Source: Epiperipatus broadwayi
Lineage: Eukaryota > Onychophora > Udeonychophora > Euonychophora > Peripatidae
Direction of reading: 5' to 3'
DNA: 64,000 nt
Assembly (NCBI GenBank): GCA_028023455.1
Contig: JAQFVV010012476.1
Location: forward strand, 3,161,555-3,225,554
The notes beneath the pieces were generated by a model that saw only the letters and a list, made by a program, of their open reading frames with translations, was not told the DNA's origin and searched no databases. A program made the translations under genes and the position numbers. Shown piece by piece: positions 55,687 through 64,000 of this stretch. The number at the start of each line of letters is the position of its first letter. Within the stretch, counting starts at the first letter, position 1.

Positions 55687-56432
55687 AATGAGTGAGAAAG
55701 GTAATGAGGTATGCAAAGGGTTTGGGTAAAGAATTTATATTAGTATACTTGTATAAAAAGTGGAATGATTGTGTTAGGAGGATTGTTGAGTGTTATAGTG
55801 GTAAGGAATGGGATAAAAAAATAGATACATTGATAAGAATAGGGAGTTGGAGAGATGAAGAATTAGAATGGAGAGTAAATGAAGTTTAAATATATATAGA
55901 AGTAAATTGAACATTGGATGCGAGTTAATTTATGATAATAGTAAGGAAAGTAGCTTATTGTTTAAGGCTCGAATGAGATCTTTAGCAACAAGAGAATATA
56001 CATGTAAATGGAAAAATATGGGTGATTTAGTCTGAAAATTATGTAAGAAAGATATAGAAAATATTAGGCATCTGTTGATTGAATGTAAATGCTTGAAAGC
56101 AGAAAGGGTACAAATAATGAAGTTATGGGAGAATAAATATGAACAAAGTGATTATACAGAAAGTGGATTATTGGTTTTTATGCTGGGTTTGGGAAAAGAT
56201 AAGGGAGATTTAGATATAAAGACCACAGAGTTGACAAAGATTATGTTGTGATAATGGTATGGAGCAGATTATGGGAAAGTTTAGGGTGGGGAATGAAAAG
56301 AGAAGGTAAAGTGGCTAGCAGGTTTCTTTGGGCATAGTTGCTGAGAGATTCCTAACTCCGTTTAATGAGAAGTCACATCACATCCCAACAGTAGCATATA
56401 TAAGTACTGAGTTAAGCATATACAGAGTTTCA
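55687..56432 (+). pseudogene. LINE copy A: 3' part only
   Basis: This segment aligns with 58703-59395 of copy B. The frame 55692-55889 reads RKVMRYAKGLGKEF, YLYKKWNDCVRRIV, CYSGKEWDKK. After shifts follow LLFKARMRSLATREYTCKW and IRHLLIECKCL, a Cys/His knuckle at the LINE C terminus. It has no RT or endonuclease and is 5'-truncated at about 55686. It ends near TTTCAAAAAAG at about 56432, where copy B begins at once. Confidence 0.75.
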
Positions 56433-57986
56433 AAAAAGGGAAAGAGAATACTGGTTATAGAGGATATGAATGGGCATATTGAAGAAATTGATGATGTAGA
56501 TTACAAGAATGGACAGCTTTTGAAGAATTTTTGTCAAAAAGTGAATTTGAGCATTGGAAATTTATCAAATATTTATGAGGACAGCACACATGATCTAGAA
56601 ATAATATATTTCCCTCAATAGATTATACATTAGTATAGAAAGAGGGAATGAATAAAGTACAGAAAATTAAAGTGTTTGATAATGAAGAGAGCGTATGTAA
56701 TAGTGATCATAATTTCTTTATAATAGAAATGGTTAGTAGTGTAATGGAAAACAATAATAAAAGTGGGAAGCATAGTGAAAGATGTGGATAGAGAATGAAT
56801 GATAAGAATAAGTTAAAAGAATATAAAATAAAAGTTGAAGAAACCATGGAACAGTTGGTTGGGGATGAATATTAGGATTGGTGTGGTGAAGTAGAAAAAG
56901 TGGCAAATAGAGTTTTAGGTGAGAATATTCAGAAAAATAAAAGTAATTGAAGAGAGTTAGTAAAAGTGTAAAAAAGAAAAAAAAGCATGCAGAGAATGTA
57001 AGTGTGCTACAAAGAACAAAGAAAGTAAAAAATATGTTAATGTTAAATGGGAAAAGTATTTAAAAAAAGAAGTTGACTAAAATAGATAATTATATAGAGA
57101 GAATGAAACTAAATAGTAAATTGTTGGAGAATATTAATAAAAGTGGGACTAAAAAATTTGGAAATATATTCAAAAAAAGAAAGCAATGGAGAGAAAAATA
57201 CTATTACTAGATGATGAGGAAATAAAGTGTAGCTCTAGAGAATAATTAGAGACAATCTTAAATAAATACATTATGGATATAGAAAAGACAGATGTGAAGG
57301 ACAGAGTGATAACAAACATAATAACATATAGTAATGTAAGTATTGGGTTTACAGAAAATTAAATGAATGCGGCAGAGAAGAAATTGAAAGATGGAAAGTC
57401 AAGAGGTTTAGGTGAATGGGCAGCAGAGATGGTAATGAATTTAGGACATAGGACTAAATTAAATCTAGATGGCACAGAAGAGAGATTTTTTGGATAGTTG
57501 GAATAATACAATTTAAAGGAAAGGGTAATGATTATAGAAAGTTAAGCAATTATAGATCAATAGCAGTAATGTCAGTGTTATATAATGTTTTCACATATAT
57601 GGTGTCTGGAAAGTTCATAAAATGAATGGAGAAAAATAATATAATGGAAAAAAATGCAAGGAAGTTTTTGATTGGATAGGTATATAGATATAGTTTATTT
57701 GTAGGTACGCATCTTATAAATATGAGTAAAAATACAGGTAGAGAGTTGTATATGGTTTTTATAGATATAGAGGAGGCATATGATAGAATAAATAAAAATA
57801 AATTATAGGTAAATTTAGTAAATTTGGGAATAGATGAAGCTTTAGTGGATCTTATTAAGAGATTGTATAAAAATAATTACTATTCATATTAATTAGAAAA
57901 TATAGAATCAATTAGAGTTAAAAATGGGATGGGACTAAGGCAAGGATGCCCTATGTCACCTATTTTGTTTTTGTTGTAGTTGAGAG

Positions 57987-58047
<61 letters not shown>

Positions 58048-59400
58048 AATAGAAAGACTAGGAAGAGGGTAGAGATATCATTAATAGGTGGCACTAGAGT
58101 TTTATACCTATCAGATCTTTTATTTGTGGATGATGTCTTCTTGTGCACAGAGAGTAGGGAAGATATGGAAGTTACACTGAAGAGATGTGAAAGTGTGGGT
58201 AAATAGATGGGGATTAAATTTAATGAAGTAAAATTCAAAGTAATGATGATTAATACTGGGGAAAGAAAAAACAATAATTTTTATTGGGGGATATTAGAGA
58301 AATTGCTTGGATGAATGGGAGAAAAATTGATGAACGAAGCAAAGAAAAGAAAGGGATTGATAAGGAAATTAATAGTGTTTTCATATAATAAATATGATGT
58401 AACTAGAATTGTATGGAAGGGAGTCACAGTATCCAGGTTAACATATGGTAATGATGCATTATGTCTTAGTAAAGGGGTGTTAGATTATTTAGAAAAAGCA
58501 TAAAGAAAAGTAGAACATGTATTAGATGCAGATGTGTGGATGGCAAAGGAGGCAATTCAAGGAGAAAAGAGATAGTCAAGTTTTTATATGAGAGATGTGA
58601 AAAGGAAAATGAAAATGTTTGGGAGATTGCAATTTATCAATAATAAGAGAATAGCCAAAATAGTATTTAATTGGGTTATGAGTAAAGGGCATGTAACAAA
58701 ATGGGTGAGAAAGGTAATGCAGTATGCAAAAGATTTGGATAAAAAAATTATGCCAGTATACTTATACAAAATGTGGGATCATTGTGTTAGGAGAATTGTT
58801 GCATGTTATAGTGGCAAGGAATGGGATAGAAGGGTAGATGCATTAATAAAGAATAAGGAGTTGGAGGGTGGAGAACTAGTATGAAGAGTAAAAAAAGTTT
58901 AAATATATATAGAAATAAATTGTATGTGAGTTAATTTATGATAATAGAAAGGAAAGCAGTTTACTGTTTAAGGATTTTTTGCAACAAGGGAATATACAGA
59001 TAAGGAAGGCATAGAAAATATTAATCATCTGTTAATTGAATGTAAATGTCTGTAAGCAAAGCAGAAAGGATACAAATAATTAAGCTGTGGAAGAATAAAT
59101 ATAAACAAAGTGATTATACAGAATATGGGTTTTTTGTTCTTATGCTGGGTTTGGCAAAAGATAAAGAGGATTTAGATATAAAGGCCATGAAGTTGACAAA
59201 GATTATGTTGTGAAAATGGGATGGAGCAGGATAAAGAAGAATATGGAACAAACAAGGTGGGGAATGGAAAGGAAAGGTAAAGTGGATAACAGGGTTTTCT
59301 GAGAAAAGTGGCTGAGAGATTCCTGACTCTGAAATAGGTCACAATGCATCACATCCCATATCATTAGCAGAAATAAATATGCATTCAAAGTTTCAACTAG
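56433..59400 (+). mobile_element. LINE copy B: APE-type endonuclease plus reverse transcriptase, decayed
   Basis: This is the longest LINE in the window, broken by stops. The endonuclease part (56328-56621 frame) has LVIEDMNGHIEEIDDVDYKN, corresponding to the GDMNG(H/R)-G segment, and after a shift SDHNFFIIEM (about 56700-56730), the SDH catalytic motif. RT motifs follow in order: YRSIAVMSVLYNVF (57550), MVFIDIEEAYDRIN (57755, with the F-D-AYD aspartate), GLRQGCPMSPILF (57930), FVDDVFLCTES (58120, the YADD-type active site). The C-terminal part is MFGRLQFINNKRIAKIV, YLYKMWDHCVRRIV (58588-58884), then the knuckle near 59015-59045. The protein start is missing. A 56-bp (GA)n has expanded between RT motifs. 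The clade was not identified. Confidence 0.85.
57991..58046. repeat. (GA)n inside the LINE RT domain
   Basis: Lies between the RQGCPMSP and FVDD motifs, where LINE proteins usually have a charged loop. It encodes (RE)n in one frame, so the open frames at 57946-58206 and the antisense 57960-58274 are partly microsatellite. Confidence 0.9.
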
Positions 59401-59725
59401 ATCTGGAATTGAAAAGTTGGAATAAAATTGTGTTAAAATATACTATCTAGTCAGATAGACACATACAAAAAATGAAAAGTTAATGTCTATAGGAAATGAA
59501 TTTTCACTTGATATCTAATTATTGATATAGATAAAATAAAATAAATAATAACAAATATGAGATTTTAAATCAGCTAAATTTTATTGGATTTTCACATGAA
59601 TCAGTTAAATTTATATCTATTGTATTAATAGAGCCAATGATTATTTATTTTTAATAATTTTATACTACTAATGTAATATATTATGTAAGATAAATTAAAC
59701 ACACCATTTATGCTAGGTTCTTTAA
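59401..59725. other. Non-coding AT-rich sequence
   Basis: A-rich after the LINE end; no clear target duplication was found to close the insertion. Confidence 0.35.
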
Positions 59726-60024
59726 AGGGCTTCTCAAACGGGATGATAGGATCCCATTTTTCGGGATCTTGAGGGTAAAAAAATTATCCCGTTATCCCAG
59801 GATAATAAAACAAATTTCCCAGGAATCGCTCCAATTCTTATTAAGATTTTTTTATTACTTTTCAAAAAGATATCGAAAATATTTGCATTCAACATTTTAG
59901 TATAAGTATTTGTTCTACTTTTTGGTTGTAATAGTGAATTTTGGTCAAGATTAGAAAAATGCAATATATGTGCCATAGATAAAGAATTTACTATACAAAT
60001 TTAAATATATAAATTAATATACTG

Positions 60025-60725
60025 TACAGGCTTACACACACCTGTACATATATAATGTAATATAAGGGATTCGAACTCAGACTTTCACACAACCCTCAAA
60101 CTCTCTTTGCATGCTAAACCAGAAATCATCAGTTGGTCCAGATTACTATCCTCACACATATATACAATCAGTACTCATCTTTATATTAAAATAGCCAATC
60201 TTTATACTTTAATGGATAGGCTTCAAACTACTCCAACCCACAACTTTTCAGTCATCCACTTCATTGAAAGTCTGATGATGGAACATTCAAAGCCCATGTT
60301 AGTGCCAAGGTTGTCATCCTATCCATGTTGACCACTTAGTCATTCTGACCCCCTCATGTTGTACTGGAGAATAATCCATTTACATACATATGCAAGGGAT
60401 GGGCAGACCTTTAAAGCACTATGTTTTTAAATATGTAAATTAATGAAATGGATGGCTGAAAAGTTGTGGGTTGGAGTAGTTTGAAGATTGACTATCTTAA
60501 TATAAAATTGAACACTGATTGTATATAAGTGTGAGGATAGTAATCTGAACCAAGTGATGATTGCTGGTTTAGCATGAAATATGTATATTGGTGATTATTT
60601 ATCTTTTCAACATGTGTATGATCAGGTGGGACAGCAATATGAGATGGCATGGAAAGTTGAGGGTTAAAAGTTGAAGGTTATGTGAAAGTCTGAGTTCATA
60701 ATCCTTATATTAAATTCAAATATAG
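60025..60725. repeat. R3 repeats arranged as a long inverted pair
   Basis: A minus-strand copy (about 60025-60405) faces a plus-strand copy (about 60440-60725). CAAACTACTCCAACCCACAA pairs with TTGTGGGTTGGAGTAGTTTG, and GTGAAAGTCTGAGTTC is present in both. The minus copy carries a B-box-like GGGATTCGAACTC. It lacks the middle part (CATATATTGGTGATTATTTA) that the plus copy keeps. The 74-aa frame at 60107-60331 is a repeat by-product. Confidence 0.8.
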
Positions 60726-60949
60726 TGAATTGTAGTCATTTGTTATCTATAATTATAATTTACAAATTTTTCAATGTAAACCAATAGTTGCCATGAAACT
60801 CATTTTACATCCTGAAATTCTTTTCGAAACAAATTTGTAAACACAAATGTTGTGCTAAGTTATGAAATTTGACTTTATTAAATTCGAGCTCAGGGACTCC
60901 ACCTTTTTTATAGTTATGCTTTTTGTTCTGAAATATAAATTTTTTCTAC

Positions 60950-61155
60950 AGTACAGGCTTTTTCATACCTGCACTTCTATATGTAATATATAGAGTTTGA
61001 ACTCAGACTTTCACACATCCCTCAACCATCCATGCTATCTCATACCTCTGATACTCTTGATCACACATATGTCAAAAAGATAAATAATCACCAATATATG
61101 TATTTTGTGCTAAACCAGCACTCATCTGTTGGTCCGGATTATTATTATGATTATT
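60950..61155 (-). mobile_element. tRNA-like repeat R3, partial copy
   Basis: On the minus strand: GTATGAGATAGCATGGATGG, GTGAAAGTCTGAGTTCAAAC, ATATATTACATATAGA and GTATGAAAAAGCCTGTACTG. It matches the copy at 32.5 kb closely through to the CTGTAC-TGTA end, so that end is the probable 3' terminus of the family. Confidence 0.7.
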
Positions 61156-61288
61156 ACTGTGAGTAATTTAGTATAAATAAAAACATAAGTAAATAAACCA
61201 TGCTTAAGTAACATTTGAAAATATTTTTAATTCTTATAGACAAATCTTTACGGTAAGAATATTTTTTTAGAAAATAAAAAAGATTTTT

Positions 61289-61572
61289 AAAGCACGTTTT
61301 GAAAATGGAATTGTAAGTAAGACTAGAGTCGAGAATGCAGAAGATATATCATATGACATCAATAATATTTCAAATATTTTAGAAGCAACAGGGAAGAGCA
61401 CAAATAATGTACAAAAATTATATTACGCACTAATGACTACGCCACCAACATCAATTGAATTGGAACGAGCTTTTTCTGCAACTGGTCTTTTCATCACGAA
61501 AATTCAGTCACCTTTAAAATTTTAGCACTATTGACAATTTAGGTTTTTTAAAAAATTATTATAAAAATTAAT
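61289..61572 (+). pseudogene. hAT transposase C-terminal dimerisation segment
   Basis: The frame from 61289 has no initiator of its own. It reads RFENGIVSKTRVENAED, then LYYALMTTPPTSIELERAF and SATGLFITKIQSPL, ending at a stop at 61523-61525. A +1 shift there continues STIDNLGFLKNYYKN to a stop near 61572. This is the hAT C-terminal order: (I/P)ATS---ER-FS--G-I-TK-RS-L, then (D/N)-L-FL---. It differs from the ZBED-like fragment at 7.6 kb, so two hAT lineages are present. One frameshift and loss of the N-terminal part make it a pseudogene. Confidence 0.8.
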
Positions 61573-61904
61573 GTTTCATTTTTTATTATATTTTATTCAA
61601 ATTAATATGAATTTTTTTTTTGTTTGTAATGAATTATTTTGTATTTACGTTTTTTGCATTAAAAAAATGATCTTTTTTTTTTTTAAAAAAACTCATAGTT
61701 AATTTTTGTGTATTGGTTTGAACTGAAAAAAATTACTTCACTCACAACAACACAACATGCACTAAGTGGGTTAATTTGTGCTTATTACCGGATCTTGGGA
61801 AATCCTGGAATCCTAGGAATAGAATCATTTCTATCACAGAATCATGGGATTTGATTTTTATGAGAAACGAGAAACCCTAATTTCATATACAATAAACCCT
61901 TACA

Positions 61905-63385
61905 CATTAATGTTCCTTTTCAAGCCAGAACATTTCATATGGGATAAAGTTTTTTTTACTTATCTATTTAGATAATTAGATAGCAAATTAAAAGTATATA
62001 TATATTTAATTGTCTCATGATGCCAGATGGTGTGAAAATAATTTTGCTGCATTAAAAAACTGTTACCATTGACTAGTATTTATTTCACCTGGAATTCAGT
62101 CTAAATGATAAATGTATTTTATTTATATAGTACACTAGCTTGCTCATATTAAAAATATATTTACATGAAATAATAATACATGAGTTATCAATAGCAGTAT
62201 AGCAAAAAATATAACTTTTTATAACCAGTTATACTACTGAGTTAAATCAACTTTTTAATATTTTAGTTTAAAAATATTTTTCACATGTTAAACTAATTTT
62301 TAAAAATGACTATACAATTTTAACATCATGGTATGTTGGTCACACTCCACTTGCAAGTTAGAAAATAAATACATGGTACAAATACAATTTAATTAATTTA
62401 AAATACATTTACAAAATCAATTTTTACCCCACTTTATAAACACTATAATTCTCTCCATTTCTGTAGAATATTTTTCAATATGTAGGTTAGTACTGGTTTA
62501 AATTTTTCCCCCAATATCTGTAATTTTTTTATCAGTGCTGTCCTCTTTTTGCATTTTTATGAACTCATTCAAAAAATATTTTATGTAATTCTCCACAAAA
62601 GTAGAAAAGAAATTGTACAAAAATCATCAAGATTGGTGCAATATTTGTTGAGTAATTAAGTAACAAACAAACAAACTTTCATATTTAAATAGTACTAAGG
62701 ATTATGACAATAGTAAGCTCTTCATACAGTAATGCTACCCAGTGTGAGCCTTACTAATCAATGATGCAAGAAAGTTTAATTCATAGAAAATGGTGATTAT
62801 GTGATATTTTTATATTGGTTATGGTAGTATATTTCACAAGGTTAACAAAAATAAGTACTTATTGATCTTAGCTTGTTAATTTAAATTTAAACCAATGAAA
62901 CTAAAAATTCTATGACCGCTTTGCTGACTTCAAATTTCACACATATTGATATCTATATTCTATTTTCATAATATTTCATCAACCTTATCTCTAGGTATGT
63001 ACTTTGAAATATCAATTATAGGCATATAATCTGAAATAAATAGGAAGATTTTGAAAACTGAATCAATTCAAGAAGTAATATGCTTTGACTTTTATGAGTT
63101 GTTACCATTTCCTAAATTGCAAGCTATAGAGGCAGATTGTGCAATATACAAATCATAAAGACAACTGGAAGCATATTGTATCTTAAATTAATTAAAAACT
63201 TTATTTTGATCAATTTCACATTGTTAAATTTTTATATTTTAAATTAAATTTAAAATCTCTTTTCCTATTATAAATATCAAGTAATTAATTTTTTATGAAA
63301 CCAAGTAAAAAAAACCTTAGGTATTTGTAAACATATAACAATAAAAATTTATACACAGATTCCTAGATATTGTTTACTCAATATG
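61905..63385. other. Non-coding AT-rich sequence with an R1 fragment
   Basis: Around 62705-62800, TCTTCATACAGTAATGCTAC, CCAGTGTGAGCCTTACTAAT and ATGGTGATTATGTGATATTT form a short R1 copy. Otherwise there are only A/T-rich words. Confidence 0.45.
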
Positions 63386-63389
63386 TAAA

Positions 63390-64000
63390 CTTCATCATCA
63401 TCATCATCAACCATTATCAATCCACTACCGGATGAAAGTCTCTCCAAGTTTAATCCATCTTCTCTGATCTTTAACTTCTCTTCTCCACATCACCCCTGAA
63501 CACTTTCTTATTTCATCCATCCATTTCACATGTGATCTCTTTTTGGGTCTTTTACAATCTCTTGAAATCCAGTTTAAGATTTCAATTGTCCATTTCTTTT
63601 AAAAATAAGTCCAGCCAAACTCCAGTTTTTCAAGTTTTTCAATGAGGTCAGTAACATCTGTTTGTTCTCTTAACCATGTATTGTATTTTCAATCTCTTCT
63701 TGTTACTCCCAACATGCATCTTTCCAAACTTCTTTGAGTGCTATGAAGTCTCTGTATTGTTCTTCTGTTAAGTGTCCAAGTCTCAGATCCATAAGTAAAA
63801 ATTGGTAATACACATTTATTAAAACCTTCCTTTTCAAACATATAGGCATATTTCCTTTCAGTATCAAGTTATTTCTACCAAAAGCACTTCAACCAAGTTT
63901 AATTCTATGATTAATTTCATCCATTATGTTTCCATCTGTATTAATAATCTGACCAAGGTATTTATAGCTGTTAATTTTTTCTAACTCATCATAATCAATC
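63390..64000 (-). pseudogene. RTE/BovB-like LINE ORF 3' end, cut by the window edge
   Basis: On the minus strand this matches 38085-38690: it starts at the window edge with TTGATTATGATGAGTTAGAA, then a stretch encoding the AWSAFG-like region, MCLKRK-like text, GHI-like text and a WMDEIRK-type end. It finishes with the (GATGAT)n tail (63392-63412). It is truncated here only because the window ends; whether the RT core follows cannot be seen. Confidence 0.85.

Larger units (their letters stand above)
59726..61878 (+). mobile_element. hAT transposon remnant hosting three R3 insertions
   Basis: The left end AGGGCTTCTCAAACGGGATG and the right end, whose complement reads AGGGTTTCTCGTTTCTCAT, form imperfect termini. 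Both ends also carry GGGATCTTG/GGATCTTGGGA-type subterminal words. A transposase C-terminal fragment lies near the right end (61289-61572). Flanking 8-mers do not match, so the duplication has decayed or the ends are slightly misplaced. About 1.1 kb of the interior (60025-61150) is R3 repeat DNA inserted later. Confidence 0.7.

Noticed and set aside
59718-61886. 8-bp target duplication for the second hAT element
   Set aside because: TTCTTTAA on the left and AATTTCAT on the right do not match; no shift of one or two bases rescues it.

Overview
This window is strongly AT-rich (by eye; base composition was not computed) and looks like intergenic or intronic DNA of an animal, probably an invertebrate. 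The evidence is the mix of eukaryotic elements: APE-endonuclease LINEs, RTE/BovB-like LINE tails, hAT, mariner and Merlin transposase relics, tRNA-derived SINEs, an LTR retrotransposon primed by tRNA-Lys(CUU), many fold-back repeats, and long TA, GA and ATT microsatellites. I could not assign a phylum. I found no host protein-coding exon, rRNA gene, functional tRNA gene, operon or CRISPR array. Almost every short open frame is noise or a piece of a transposable element.

Layout. 0-13 kb: a 1.2-kb fold-back element (68-1265), a tRNA-like SINE, a LINE 3' end on the minus strand (4.3-5.0 kb), a short hAT element with an exact 8-bp target duplication (7284-7982), fold-backs around 9.4 kb, and a cluster of a dispersed repeat called here R1 (9.6-12.5 kb). 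13-25 kb: a second dispersed repeat (R2), a LINE tail inserted into R2 with a 12-bp duplication, a hAT MITE at 15.8 kb, a SINE with target duplication at 17.4 kb, a 318-bp tandem duplication at 21.9 kb, and a 121-bp hairpin at 24.0 kb. 25.6-32.2 kb: the best preserved object, a 6.6-kb LTR retrotransposon on the minus strand. It has two LTRs of about 1.96 kb, a 4-bp duplication, a perfect tRNA-Lys primer site, and one intact 396-codon coiled-coil ORF but no pol. 33-45 kb: LINE tails, fold-backs, a Merlin (ISXO2-like) transposase relic at 36.6 kb, an RTE-like LINE tail inserted in a satellite at 38 kb, a SINE with an 18-bp duplication at 39.0 kb, a 210-bp tandem array at 39.8 kb, and a mariner relic at 45.3-45.7 kb. 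47-54 kb: microsatellites, more LINE tails, and a 2-kb tandem array of a tRNA-like unit (51.35-53.37 kb). 54-64 kb: a nested fold-back, two LINE copies joined head to tail (55.7-59.4 kb), a 2.15-kb hAT element hosting three copies of a tRNA-like repeat (59.7-61.9 kb), and an RTE-like LINE tail running off the right edge.

The genes do not form a pathway. The window records successive insertions, and several can be ordered because one element interrupts another. The one element that still looks able to express a protein is the LTR element. It would need reverse transcriptase and integrase supplied from elsewhere in the genome.
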